Source: Candidatus Kapaibacterium sp.
Lineage (GTDB): Bacteria > Bacteroidota > Ignavibacteria > Kapaibacteriales > JAEUSM01
Direction of reading: 5' to 3'
DNA: 45,487 bases
Assembly (NCBI GenBank): GCA_016788785.1
Contig: JAEUSM010000010.1
Coordinates: 1-45,487, forward strand
Within the stretch, counting starts at the first letter, position 1; each line of letters starts with the position of its first letter. Position numbers and translations under genes: made by a program. The notes beneath the pieces are model-generated. The model was not told where the DNA came from, did not search any database, and saw only the letters and a list, made by a program, of their open reading frames with translations. This document shows, piece by piece, positions 8,280 to 17,119 of this stretch.

Positions 8280-8895
8280 TAATTTCTATCGGTAAAACAT
8301 TTTCTTTCGGAACTAACGGACAACTGTAATTATCATTATACGCACAGTATGGATTATACGCCAAATTGAAGTCAATGATATAATCTCCATTTGGAACGAC
8401 TGGTATATCTAAATACCGACCAACATCGTAGGTAAGTTTGCCACTTGTTGCGTCTTTGAAAGGCACAAAGAGTAATTCCTTATTCTCATCATTGGAATAG
8501 TAAAAAGCAGTAAGTGAATATGATTTCTCATTCACTACAAAAGAGAGGATTCCAGCTTTGATGTATGTTCTTGTTTCTCCAAATTTCGTTGTTCCAACAC
8601 TGGAAGTCTCTTTCGTTTTGGATGCAACAAATGTTGCTGGAACAGAAAAATCCTCAGTAGGGTTGTAATATTTCAAACCTTGAAAAGTTGCTCTTTTTGC
8701 TTCAGGTATTGGCGATTGATCGCTTGTTTTGAAATTAGTATTTTTATATTCTCTGTACTTTAAAATTTCAGAAGCATTAAAATTTGGATCTTCCGCATTA
8801 GGCAATTTATCTGATAATTCCTCTTCAGAAGAACAAGAAACCATGAGTACTAAAATTGATAAAAGAAGTATATTGAAAATAAACGATTGTTTCAT
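8251..8895 (-). CDS. DUF1684-family lipoprotein
   Basis: The 214-residue protein starts with a lipoprotein signal (lipobox LMVSC, Cys at 21, then SSEEE). The mature part matches DUF1684 as I know it: FSVPATF, a beta-rich middle, then the diagnostic end with YLDIP, DFNLAYNPYCAYND, SCPLVP, ENVLPIEI and AGEK. DUF1684 proteins are widespread in Bacteroidota and Actinobacteria and their biochemical role is not established. The YNPYCAY and SCPL cysteines could form a disulphide or bind a ligand (inference). Its ATG is one base after the dcd stop, and its end overlaps the next lipoprotein gene by 29 bases. Confidence 0.9.
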   Translation of the reverse strand: MKQSFIFNILLLSILVLMVSCSSEEELSDKLPNAEDPNFNASEILKYREYKNTNFKTSDQSPIPEAKRATFQGLKYYNPTEDFSVPATFVASKTKETSSVGTTKFGETRTYIKAGILSFVVNEKSYSLTAFYYSNDENKELLFVPFKDATSGKLTYDVGRYLDIPVVPNGDYIIDFNLAYNPYCAYNDNYSCPLVPKENVLPIEINAGEKKPDF

Positions 8896-8896
8896 A

Positions 8897-9430
8897 TTAA
8901 AAATTCTTCCACATCATTGATTCAACTGGATTTGGAGTTTTTGCATTATATTTTGCATTTGACTTTTGAGAATACAAGGTTTTCACATCACCTTCAGTTG
9001 TAAAGTATATTAACTGAGCAATTGGCATATTTGCATACACTCGGACAGGCTGTTTAACGGAAATTTCTAACGTCCAATAATTACAAAAACCAACATCACC
9101 TTTTCCAGCAGTTGCATGAATGTCAATTCCTAATCTTCCAACACTAGATTTACCTTCCAAAAACGGCACATGTTTGTGTGTTTCCGTATATTCTTTTGTT
9201 ACACCAAGATAGAGAACATTTGGAAGTAAAACAAAGCCTTCTTCTGGAATGGTAAACATCTCAATTTGATTGTGTTTTTTTGCGTCTAAAATTTCATCTT
9301 TATAGGTTGCAAGAGTTGCACCAAGATGAACATCATAACTATTGGAGCCTAAACAAGAGACATCATAAGGCTCAATAACAATACTTCCAGCCTTGATTTC
9401 CTCTAAAATTTGGGTGTCGGTTAATATCAT
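8897..9430 (-). CDS. dcd: dCTP deaminase
   Basis: Dcd converts dCTP to dUTP, feeding dTMP synthesis. The 177-residue length is normal. The trimeric dUTPase-like fold is shown by GSNSYDVHLG (28-37), the nucleotide-binding EGKSSVGRLG (92-101) with the conserved Ser and Arg, HATAGKGDVGF (105-115), and the catalytic Glu in WTLEIS (Glu122). The family also contains bifunctional deaminase/dUTPases; I cannot tell them apart safely here, though HATAGKGDVGF differs from the E. coli sequence at this loop. The gene is first in a five-gene operon whose other members are surface proteins and lipoproteins, which have no evident link to nucleotide metabolism. Confidence 0.95.
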   Translation of the reverse strand: MILTDTQILEEIKAGSIVIEPYDVSCLGSNSYDVHLGATLATYKDEILDAKKHNQIEMFTIPEEGFVLLPNVLYLGVTKEYTETHKHVPFLEGKSSVGRLGIDIHATAGKGDVGFCNYWTLEISVKQPVRVYANMPIAQLIYFTTEGDVKTLYSQKSNAKYNAKTPNPVESMMWKNF

Positions 9431-9467
9431 TGGTTTAAAAATTAGTAATTATTTCTACTGAATTTGA

Positions 9468-9498
9468 TTTGAAAACTTACAAAAATACAGTATATTAC
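9468..9498 (+). promoter_or_regulatory. Bacteroidota-type promoter for ispD
   Basis: TTTG at 9468-9471, exactly 19 bases, then TATATTAC at 9491-9498. The Bacteroidota housekeeping consensus is TTTG-N19-TAnnTTTG; the -7 box differs only in its last two bases. The start of transcription would be near 9505, giving a leader of about 40 bases. Confidence 0.55.
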
Positions 9499-9542
9499 GG
9501 TATACAACAAAAAAACATCAAAAAAGATTGAGAAAACAACAA

Positions 9543-10229
9543 ATGGTTCATAGCATTATTCCCTGTGGAGGAAAAGGTTTACGACTTGGAAGTGATACTC
9601 CTAAACAATATCTTCCATTACAATCTATCCCAATCGTTGTGCATACTATGCTCAAATTTCAGAATGAACTCGAAGTTTCTCATATTCATATTGCAGCAGA
9701 AGAGCAATACCATTCTCATTTTTGGCAATGGAAAGAACAGTATGGAATTTCAAAACTTTCAACCGTCATCAAAGGCGGAAGTGAGCGACAATTGAGTATA
9801 TATGAGGTCTTGCAACATATTAAAACAGAAGCTGATGACATCATTTTGGTTCATGATGCTGTTCGACCTTTTGTTAGTTCTGCGTTGATTCGTCGTGTTA
9901 TTTCCGATACAAAAAAACACTCTGCAGTTATTCCTGCTATTCCAATTTCCGATACAATTAAACGGAAAGACTCTCAAAATTTTATCATTGAAACAGTCGA
10001 TAGATCATCATTAGTTTCTGTACAGACTCCTCAAGGTTTTAGTGCATTAGTTATTCAAAAAGCGTATGAATATGCAATAACAACATCATTTTTGGGAACT
10101 GATGATTCCTCTCTTGTTGAAAATATAAACGTTCCAGTTTTTTGTACAGAAGGTGAACAATCAAATATGAAAATCACTACAAAAGAAGATATTGTAAAAG
10201 CTGAATTTATACTATCCTCGTTATCTTAA
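9543..10229 (+). CDS. ispD: 2-C-methyl-D-erythritol 4-phosphate cytidylyltransferase
   Basis: IspD joins MEP with CTP to make CDP-ME, the third step of the non-mevalonate isoprenoid pathway; ispG of the same pathway is at 26864. From the ATG at 9543 there are 228 residues, the usual length. Motifs: the CTP-binding loop IPCGGKGLRLG with PKQYLPL shortly after, GGSERQLSIYEVL, VHDAVRPF, PISDTIK, the Arg-containing DRSSLVSVQTPQGF, TDDSSLVE and the C-terminal MKITTKED. The glycine loop is unusual, reading PCGG where most family members have PAAG. An upstream TTG at 9528 is in frame but adds only five residues. The gene stands alone, divergent from dcd and convergent with the TPR gene nine bases downstream. 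Confidence 0.96.
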   Translation: MVHSIIPCGGKGLRLGSDTPKQYLPLQSIPIVVHTMLKFQNELEVSHIHIAAEEQYHSHFWQWKEQYGISKLSTVIKGGSERQLSIYEVLQHIKTEADDIILVHDAVRPFVSSALIRRVISDTKKHSAVIPAIPISDTIKRKDSQNFIIETVDRSSLVSVQTPQGFSALVIQKAYEYAITTSFLGTDDSSLVENINVPVFCTEGEQSNMKITTKEDIVKAEFILSSLS

Positions 10230-10238
10230 TTCGAGCCA

Positions 10239-11150
10239 TTACGTCGAGCGAGCATTCTTTGATTTTGTTGCTTTTTTTTGCTCAGGAACCTTTTTGTTCA
10301 ACATCAATTCCAATTCATTTCTGAGAAGCTCAATTTGTTGTTTCAATTCGTTGTTTTCACGTTCCAAATTTTGAAGTTTCGTGTCTATTTCATTGTCAAT
10401 TGGTGGTGATACCTTTGTACTTTTCGGTGTTGTCGGTTTTCCACTTATGACATCTTCTACCATTTTATCAAATTCATTTTCATCAATGCCAATAGATTCT
10501 TTTGGCGTTGTTAGTGGTGAAGTAGGGTTAGGTTTTTGGGAGGTATTTGGAGAACTCTGCAGTTGTGGCAAAGCAGGTTTTGGTGATGATGGTATTTCCA
10601 ACAAATCATCAAATTCAGATGATTCTTGTGGGATTTTTGGAAGTTCATCTTCGGTTTCAACAGAAGATTCTATTTCCTCTTCAGACTCTTGAAGTTCTAA
10701 GATTTTACCTTGGAATTTTTTCGTTTTAGTTCTCGGAGAATTAGATAAAAATTGTTGAGACGGATTGAGTAAATGCATAGTTGCTTCTAACGAAGATCCT
10801 GTCGGCGGTAAAATTTTATCATACAACTTTATTGCTTCGATAAAGTGATTTTCTGCTGCTTTTGCATCGCCTTGATCTGATTCCAATAAGCCCAAATATT
10901 CCTCACTCACCGCTAACCAATAGGTGTTTTTATGGTTCGCAACGATACTTTTACCCATTCGCAAATATTCTTTAGCTTCATTGTAAAAACCTATCTCACG
11001 GTAAGAATTTCCCAATTTCAAGTAACGGATACCCATTTCCATATCATTACCTTTCCCTACCAATATTTGTGGTAAATAGGCAAAAATAACAAACAGTAAC
11101 AACATCACCATTCGAGAAGAAATCATGGATTTTGGCAAGAAATCATTCAA
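10239..11150 (-). CDS. TPR protein with C-terminal coiled coil
   Basis: A 303-residue protein with an N-terminal hydrophobic segment (~14-30), either a signal peptide or a membrane anchor; starts at 11150 or 11126 both fit. Residues ~38-115 hold about two TPR units (GIRYLKLGNSYREIGFYNEA; YLGLLESDQGDAKAAENHFI). A long low-complexity stretch rich in Ser, Pro, Glu and Thr follows (~130-255). Residues ~258-290 form a heptad coiled coil (LQNLERENNELKQQIELL), and the end is basic. This looks like a periplasmic or membrane-tethered scaffold; I do not recognise the family. It follows the pnp terminator and is convergent with ispD. Confidence 0.75.
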   Translation of the reverse strand: MNDFLPKSMISSRMVMLLLFVIFAYLPQILVGKGNDMEMGIRYLKLGNSYREIGFYNEAKEYLRMGKSIVANHKNTYWLAVSEEYLGLLESDQGDAKAAENHFIEAIKLYDKILPPTGSSLEATMHLLNPSQQFLSNSPRTKTKKFQGKILELQESEEEIESSVETEDELPKIPQESSEFDDLLEIPSSPKPALPQLQSSPNTSQKPNPTSPLTTPKESIGIDENEFDKMVEDVISGKPTTPKSTKVSPPIDNEIDTKLQNLERENNELKQQIELLRNELELMLNKKVPEQKKATKSKNARST

Positions 11151-11205
11151 AATTTTTTACTAATACCTATAGACTATTTCAATATCGGAAATATTGATTT
11201 TTGAC

Positions 11206-11235
11206 AAAAAAAAAGCAGTGTTTCCACTGCTTTTT
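11206..11235 (-). terminator. Terminator after pnp
   Basis: On the minus strand, GCAGTG-GAAA-CACTGC (11215-11230) forms a perfect stem closed by a GAAA tetraloop, followed by nine T. Extra A/T pairs extend the stem. It begins 16 bases after the pnp stop. Confidence 0.9.
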
Positions 11236-11250
11236 GTCTCAAATATAATT

Positions 11251-13473
11251 TTATCTACCGCGACGATTGTCGTAAGGACGTCTATCATTTCGGTCATTTC
11301 TGTCGTTTCTATCACCTTGTGGAGGACGTGGACGACGTTCTGGCTCAACATATCCCTCTGGTTTTGGGAATAAAATTTTGCGAGATAAACGGAATTTTCC
11401 ATCTGATTGAATTTCAACCAATTTCACTTCTACTTTCTCACCGACTTTCAACACATCACCCACATTTTCGTATGGTTCCCATTGAATTTGGCTCAAGTGA
11501 AGCAGACCTTTTGTTTTCGGTAAAAATTCGACAATTGCTCCCAAACCTTCACGTACTTCTTTGACAGTTGCCAAATAGATTGTTCCTTCTGTTGGTGGCG
11601 TTGTAATCAATTTGATACGACGAACCACTTCATCGGCAGACTCTTTCGACATCGCAGCGATAACGACTTTTCCATCATCTTCGATAGAAATTTCGGTATT
11701 CGTTTCTTTTGTCATTGCACGAATATTTTCTCCACCAGAACCAATAACTGCACCAATATATTCCACTGGAATCATGATAGTTGTTAGTGATGGTGCATAT
11801 GGAGAAAGTTCTGGGCGATGAGTATCCAATGCTTTATTCATCTCATTCAAAATATGCATTCTACCTTCTTTTGCTTGAAGTAAGGCAGTTTTCATCGTTT
11901 CAAAGGAAAGTCCTTGGATTTTCATATCCATTTGACAAGCAGTAATACCATCTTTTGAACCAGCAACCTTGAAATCCATATCGCCGAGATGATCTTCATC
12001 TCCTAAAATGTCACTTAATATTGCAACTCTATCGCCTTCTTTGATTAGTCCCATTGCAATACCAGAAACAGCCTTTTTGATTGGTACGCCTGCATCCATC
12101 ATCGCTAATGAACCTGCACATACTGTTGCCATTGATGAAGAACCGTTTGACTCTAAAATATCTGACAGTACTCGAATGGTGTACGGAAATTCCGTTGCAT
12201 CTGGAATGAAATATTGCAAAGCACGTTCTGCCAAATTTCCGTGACCAACCTCACGACGTGAAGTACCAGTCATTCTACCTGCTTCACCAACGCTAAATGG
12301 AGGGAAATTGTAATGTAACATAAAACGACGATCGAATGTAGGCATCAAACCATCAATCATCTGTTCATCAGTTTTTGTTCCCAAAGTGATGGTTGTCAAC
12401 GATTGTGTTTCTCCACGAGTAAACAATGCAGAACCATGTGGACGAGGTAAAACAGCTGTTTCGATAGTTATCGGGCGAACTTGTGTGGTAGATCTACCGT
12501 CTAAACGGATACCATCTTGTAAAATCATTTCACGCATTTCTTCTTTTTCAATGGAAGAAACTACTTTTTTCACAATTGATTCTAAGTTCACTCCAGCGAA
12601 TTCTTCACGTACAGCAAATTGTTGGTTTATTTTTTCAATCGTTGCAGTACGTATTTCTTTAAATTGTTCTTTACGAATTTCTTTTGTCGATGTAGTTCGG
12701 ATTTGTTTTTTGATTGGCTCACGGCAAGCATCGGAAATTGCCGCAAATAGCTCAGAATCAACTTCTGTGGCTTTAATTTCTTTTTTCGGCTTTGTACCAG
12801 CTTGAGCAACCAAATCACGTTGTAGTTGATTTAAAACGCGAATTTGATCGTGTGCGAATGCAATAGCTTCCAAAAATGTGTCTTCACTAATTTCTTTGGA
12901 AACACCTTCCACCATTACTAAAGAATCATCTGTTCCAGCAACGGTAATTTCTAATTCCGATTCTGCCAATTGTGAATACGTTGGATTAACAATATATGTG
13001 TCGGCAATTTTTGCAATTTTTACTTCAGAAACAGGACCTTCAAATGGGAATCCACCAAGCATTAATGCAGCGGATGCACCTGTTGTTCCCATTACATCTG
13101 GGTCGATGTCGCTGTCAGCTGAATACACAGAAGCAACGATTTGTGTTTCGTTGTACCAACCTTTTTCGAACATCGGGCGAATTGGTCGGTCAATTAGACG
13201 TGCGGATAAAATCTCTTTATCGCTTGGTTTTCCTTCTCTTTTGAAAAATCCACCAGGGATTTTACCGGCAGCAGACATTTTTTCACGATACTCAATAGTC
13301 ATCGGTAAAAAATCAATATCTGTTTTGGGTTCGGCATTCGCACAAACGGTTACTAAAACCATTGTGTCGCCATGACGTACCATAACGGCACCATCAGCTA
13401 ATTTTGCAAAACGACCAGTTTCCAAAGAAAACTCGCGTTCGTTGAGCATTGTGTTTACGGTTACTTTTGACAT
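11251..13473 (-). CDS. pnp: Polyribonucleotide nucleotidyltransferase (PNPase)
   Basis: PNPase is a trimeric 3'-5' phosphorolytic exoribonuclease that degrades mRNA. The 740 residues carry the full architecture: two RNase PH-like domains (first ~1-220, second ~300-540) with an all-helical linker between them, a KH domain with IGSGGE in its GxxG loop (~560-615), and an S1 domain (~625-695, GAIVEFLPKTKGLLHLSQI). The active-site region of the second PH domain, DILGDEDHLGDMDFK, is intact. The C-terminus is a basic Arg/Asp/Asn tail (RNDRNDRNDRR and similar), likely an extra RNA- or protein-binding tail. AAAGG before the ATG supports the start. It lies downstream of rpsO, the classical rpsO-pnp order, with a terminator between them. 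Confidence 0.98.
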   Translation of the reverse strand: MSKVTVNTMLNEREFSLETGRFAKLADGAVMVRHGDTMVLVTVCANAEPKTDIDFLPMTIEYREKMSAAGKIPGGFFKREGKPSDKEILSARLIDRPIRPMFEKGWYNETQIVASVYSADSDIDPDVMGTTGASAALMLGGFPFEGPVSEVKIAKIADTYIVNPTYSQLAESELEITVAGTDDSLVMVEGVSKEISEDTFLEAIAFAHDQIRVLNQLQRDLVAQAGTKPKKEIKATEVDSELFAAISDACREPIKKQIRTTSTKEIRKEQFKEIRTATIEKINQQFAVREEFAGVNLESIVKKVVSSIEKEEMREMILQDGIRLDGRSTTQVRPITIETAVLPRPHGSALFTRGETQSLTTITLGTKTDEQMIDGLMPTFDRRFMLHYNFPPFSVGEAGRMTGTSRREVGHGNLAERALQYFIPDATEFPYTIRVLSDILESNGSSSMATVCAGSLAMMDAGVPIKKAVSGIAMGLIKEGDRVAILSDILGDEDHLGDMDFKVAGSKDGITACQMDMKIQGLSFETMKTALLQAKEGRMHILNEMNKALDTHRPELSPYAPSLTTIMIPVEYIGAVIGSGGENIRAMTKETNTEISIEDDGKVVIAAMSKESADEVVRRIKLITTPPTEGTIYLATVKEVREGLGAIVEFLPKTKGLLHLSQIQWEPYENVGDVLKVGEKVEVKLVEIQSDGKFRLSRKILFPKPEGYVEPERRPRPPQGDRNDRNDRNDRRPYDNRRGR

Positions 13474-13599
13474 TCAAAGACCTTTCATTTGATTTGCACA
13501 CGCTGTGTGCTATATATTTAAACTTGTAATTAATTCTCTTTATCAATCAATTTGGAGATTACGACATTGGAGGTGAAATAGCAGATTCATAGCGGTAGT

Positions 13600-13634
13600 A
13601 AAAAAAATGGTGTACCATTTTGCAACAGTACACC
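13600..13634 (-). terminator. Terminator between rpsO and pnp
   Basis: On the minus strand GGTGTAC (arms 13609-13615 and 13628-13634) forms a perfect 7-bp stem with a 12-base loop, followed by ATTTTTTTT. It starts 13 bases after rpsO and would make read-through into pnp partial. Confidence 0.85.
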
Positions 13635-13646
13635 AAATTTACTGAA

Positions 13647-13913
13647 TTACTTACGTAAATTGAGAGCTTGTAAAATAGCACGATATCGTTGGATATCAAC
13701 ATGCTCCAAATATTTTAACAATTTACGGCGTTTTGACACCATCATGATAAGACCACGTTTGTTATGGTTATCTTTTTTGTTTGTCAACAAATGTTCTGAA
13801 AGTTGTTTCATATGTTCAGTTAGCATTGCAATCTGAACTTCTGGTTTACCAGTATCTTGGTCGTTTGCACCGAAGCGTTTGATTAACTCTAATTTTTTCT
13901 CTTTTGACAGCAT
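13647..13913 (-). CDS. rpsO: Ribosomal protein uS15
   Basis: S15 binds 16S rRNA early in assembly of the 30S platform. The 88-residue length is standard. Conserved parts are present: the N-terminal KEKKLELIKRFG helix, DTGKPEVQIAMLTE, HNKRGLIMMVSKRRKLLKYL (rRNA-contact region) and the C-terminal helix ending in LNLRK. It is transcribed toward pnp with a terminator in between. Confidence 0.98.
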   Translation of the reverse strand: MLSKEKKLELIKRFGANDQDTGKPEVQIAMLTEHMKQLSEHLLTNKKDNHNKRGLIMMVSKRRKLLKYLEHVDIQRYRAILQALNLRK

Positions 13914-14011
13914 TATTTCAGTCTTTTATCGTATATGATTGATGTATTTTCTTCTATAGTCAACAAAAATACCATTATTTTTTCATTTTACCAAATATTT
14001 TGACTGTATTC

Positions 14012-15553
14012 TTAAAATTCTTTGACAAATGTGGTAGTTTGAATTCCTGATTTTGTGTGCATTTTGAGTAAATACACGCCAGATGGCAATGATTGAATGT
14101 TGATGTTCCCATATCCAGAAAACACTGTTTGCACAATCTGTCCATGCACCGAAACAATCTCAATTTTATCGCAAGAAGGTGGCACTGAAGATAGTGAAAT
14201 AGTATTATTTGCAGGATTAGGTGATACCAACAATTGAACATTTGAAGTGTTTTCATCAGATACAGACGTAGGAATAAAAGCTGGTATTTGCATAATAAAA
14301 TCATCTAACATACACCAAAGATTTCCACTCCCATCTAAACGAATTTTATAGATTTCCTGTTTTGGGATGGCAATTCCATAGTCATTCGTACTAATTGCTT
14401 GTATAATTTTTGAAAACATAACTTTTGAAACACCATTTACAAAATTCCTTCTTGGGAAAATTCGTGCATTTGTTAATTTGTTATCCAAAGGTATGAGCGT
14501 TAACATATTACTTATGTTCAAATTAAAAAGTTGCCCATATAATCCTACGGGATTATTAGCATACATTGCAACGATATGTCCTCCATTAGGGTTCGGAATG
14601 ATACTTCTAGGAGAATAGTAATTATTTCGAATATTTCTCCATAATCCATTTTGTTCATTGAACACAGTCCATTTGTTTCTATTTTCTAGGATAAAAATAC
14701 CTGAACAACAAGCAGGACTCGCAGGAACTGCATCGGTTGAAAGATCAGTCAAAATAATAAGCTTAGAGTCTCCAATTGGTAGGATTTGTCTTATCTGTAA
14801 ATTACTAGTTAAGTTACCTCTATTTCCTGGAAATTCTGTTGAATCAATAGTACTATCAGGATTAACAAAGAATATCGTTCCATTGGGTTTATAAACAACA
14901 ATTGTATCATCAATAACAGTCATTTTACTTTCATCAGCCATAAATTGGGAAGATGCTTTTACATTATAAACATTCTGCTCGAAATTTGTATGGCGTAATG
15001 TATCATTCAACAACGTAAACATTTCAAAAAAACCTATTCTAAATCCGTTATATTTTGGTCCTAACGTTGTTATAAGTGATGATATTAATGGAGATTTATT
15101 CTTTAAAAAATATAGCTCATGAAACTGTGCATAAAACAGTGAATCAAATCCATCGGTTTTTCTTGGTGGTTTATAACTGTACCAAACTTTGTTTTTTCTA
15201 TGATAAACGGCACTACCAGTAACCCACAAATCGTTATTTTCATCAATATATATTCTTGGATTGTTTTGAGGTTCTCTATCGTTTTTTGGTTCTGTAGTTA
15301 TTCTCCTATTTATCCCAATTTCAAAAACAACATTAGAAATTTCTTCCCAGTTTGATTCCCTATATTGATAAATAGAGATAACCTTTGTAAACTGTCCGTG
15401 ACTGCCAATCATATAAACTTGATCACCTTTGACTGCCATATCAAAGAAAGTAAAGTTATTATTATCAACTTCAAATGGTTGTTCAATAATTTGTGCAACA
15501 AGAGTGTTAGAGGATATTAAACAGACAAAAACAAGTGTAAAAAGTAGTTTCAT
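14012..15553 (-). CDS. Secreted propeller-like protein with T9SS sorting domain
   Basis: A 513-residue protein with a signal peptide (MKLLFTLVFVCLISSNTLVAQ). The middle (~25-430) is beta-rich with repeats of the type YIDENNDLWVTGSAVY and RLDGSGNLWCMLDD, recalling the regulator-propeller repeats of beta-propellers; the repeats are divergent and I cannot count blades. A type A T9SS C-terminal domain follows (SPNPANNTISLSS, IEIVSVHGQIV, SLPSGVYLLKM, ending VKEF). It should be exported to the cell surface. A promoter close to the Bacteroidota consensus lies just upstream (15585-15615), so it is expressed apart from the OmpA operon before it. Function unknown. Confidence 0.85.
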   Translation of the reverse strand: MKLLFTLVFVCLISSNTLVAQIIEQPFEVDNNNFTFFDMAVKGDQVYMIGSHGQFTKVISIYQYRESNWEEISNVVFEIGINRRITTEPKNDREPQNNPRIYIDENNDLWVTGSAVYHRKNKVWYSYKPPRKTDGFDSLFYAQFHELYFLKNKSPLISSLITTLGPKYNGFRIGFFEMFTLLNDTLRHTNFEQNVYNVKASSQFMADESKMTVIDDTIVVYKPNGTIFFVNPDSTIDSTEFPGNRGNLTSNLQIRQILPIGDSKLIILTDLSTDAVPASPACCSGIFILENRNKWTVFNEQNGLWRNIRNNYYSPRSIIPNPNGGHIVAMYANNPVGLYGQLFNLNISNMLTLIPLDNKLTNARIFPRRNFVNGVSKVMFSKIIQAISTNDYGIAIPKQEIYKIRLDGSGNLWCMLDDFIMQIPAFIPTSVSDENTSNVQLLVSPNPANNTISLSSVPPSCDKIEIVSVHGQIVQTVFSGYGNINIQSLPSGVYLLKMHTKSGIQTTTFVKEF

Positions 15554-15584
15554 AGTTGAATTGATGAAATGAATGAATACTTTG

Positions 15585-15615
15585 CTAAATTACTAATTAA
15601 TTGCGTATTTACAAA
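15585..15615 (-). promoter_or_regulatory. Bacteroidota-type promoter for the T9SS cargo gene
   Basis: On the minus strand TTTG (15615-15612), exactly 19 bases, then TAATTTAG (15592-15585), one mismatch from TAnnTTTG. It ends 31 bases before the ATG at 15553. Confidence 0.6.
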
Positions 15616-15622
15616 AAATTTC

Positions 15623-17119
15623 CTACTTTTTCAGTTCTAAGCGGAATTGAACTCGTCGGTTTGCTGCACGACCTTCTTCGGTGTCGTTTGAGGAAACTGG
15701 TTTTCGTTTCCCAAAACCTTTTTCGGTGATACGTTTTGCAGCAATGGAATTTGTGACCAAATACTGCTGCACAGCTTTTGCTCGTCGCAAGGACAAATCG
15801 TCGTTGTATTTGTCGCTACCTATATTGTCGGTGTGTGCCTCAAGAATCACGTGGATATTAGGGTATTTGTTCAATATTTGTATCAATTTATCCAATTCCA
15901 AAAATGACTCTTTAAGCAGATCTGCCTTATCCGAATCAAAGAAGATATTATTGATACGTATTTCTTCACCTGATGCGAGTATTTCCTCAATCGATTTCAC
16001 TACAACATCCTCTTCATTCAGCGAATTTTTCGCTGGTTTTGTCCGTAAATCAATACGTTTTGATGGTGGATAAAATCCATCCGCTTGAAATGAATATGAA
16101 TAGTATCTACCAAAATCTAAGGAAAATTTATATGCTCCTGTGTTCGGATTGGACTCGCTTTTTCCTATTGTTTCACCAGTTTGCAAATCCTCAATGATGA
16201 TGGAAGTTTGTAATGGTGATCCGTCACTTTTGAGTGTTCGTCCTGTAATCGTGAATTTTTCGTCAACTTCTTCCTTTTTCTCTTCTATGACAGTTGGTGG
16301 TGGTTGTTTAACTTCTTCTGTTTTAGTTTGCGGAGTTTCTATTGCTATAATTGGTGAAACGTCTTTTCCTTGCATTTGACGATAGAGGATGGAAATACCC
16401 ACTTGAAATGCTGTTGCATTCCACGAAACCGTTGATGCGTAAGACGTGAGTGGAATTCGTATCGATACTTCTGGTCGTGCCAGTAGCGAGGTAGATGCAT
16501 TCAGTGGTATGGTATATCCCATTCCTGCCATTACACCAAGTTGTAGAGGATTTGCATCTGGCAATGCACCGGAAAATTGATTGCGAATACGTTGATTGCT
16601 GTTGTTTCCATTCGAATCGGCAAAGGTTGAGCCGAATTCAGGTACGGCTATCGTTTCGCGTTGGTTGAATGTTGGGCTCAATTGAATTCCAGCAGAAACT
16701 CCCGCAAAGACAGACAGTTTGCCAAAAAGCGTATAATGGGGAAGAATATCAATCATTATTTGAGGGTTGTTCAGTTCCATGGTGTGGCGAAAAACACCAT
16801 TTGATGGCTGATTATTCACAAAGAGCGTTGTAGATTCATCTTTTTGCAATGTACCCGAACGTACAGTGTAGCCTATACGCGTTGCAAGAAAAAATTCGGA
16901 AGAAAACGGCACTTCTACCACTCCTTGCACTTGAAACCCATTGCCACTACCACCCTCAAAGACAGGACAACAATTCGGCACACCTCTGAGCGAGGTAAAG
17001 TTAGCGGAATGGATATCATACCCACCACCCAAAAACCCACCAAACCGAATTGGGTTTTGTACCTGAGCAAAAGCAACAGAACTAACCAAAATCAGCAAGA
17101 ATATATAGAGTTTCATCAT
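15623..17119 (-). CDS. OmpA-family outer membrane protein
   Basis: From the ATG at 17119 the protein has 498 residues. The start is firm: AAGGGG lies just before it, and ATGATG overlaps the stop of the upstream cyclase by four bases. A signal peptide (MMKLYIFLLILVSSVAFAQ) leads into an N-terminal barrel-like domain (~22-245) with the loop GVPNCCPVFEGG. A linker rich in Pro, Glu and Lys follows, then a carboxypeptidase-regulatory-like beta-sandwich (~290-360, ITGRTLKSDGSPLQTSIIIED). The C-terminus is an OmpA peptidoglycan-binding domain (~375-498): IFFDSDKADL, EAHTDNIGSDKYN, LSLRRAKAVQQYL, GFGKRKPV, NRRVQF. It should span the outer membrane and hold the peptidoglycan. Similar architectures occur in the PorE/PG-linking proteins of T9SS, but that assignment is not proven. 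Coupling to two cyclase genes is unusual. Confidence 0.9.
   Translation of the reverse strand: MMKLYIFLLILVSSVAFAQVQNPIRFGGFLGGGYDIHSANFTSLRGVPNCCPVFEGGSGNGFQVQGVVEVPFSSEFFLATRIGYTVRSGTLQKDESTTLFVNNQPSNGVFRHTMELNNPQIMIDILPHYTLFGKLSVFAGVSAGIQLSPTFNQRETIAVPEFGSTFADSNGNNSNQRIRNQFSGALPDANPLQLGVMAGMGYTIPLNASTSLLARPEVSIRIPLTSYASTVSWNATAFQVGISILYRQMQGKDVSPIIAIETPQTKTEEVKQPPPTVIEEKKEEVDEKFTITGRTLKSDGSPLQTSIIIEDLQTGETIGKSESNPNTGAYKFSLDFGRYYSYSFQADGFYPPSKRIDLRTKPAKNSLNEEDVVVKSIEEILASGEEIRINNIFFDSDKADLLKESFLELDKLIQILNKYPNIHVILEAHTDNIGSDKYNDDLSLRRAKAVQQYLVTNSIAAKRITEKGFGKRKPVSSNDTEEGRAANRRVQFRLELKK

Noticed and set aside
12386-13375. Long plus-strand frames opposite pnp
   Set aside because: Shadows of pnp codon use; no ribosome site, no recognisable protein.
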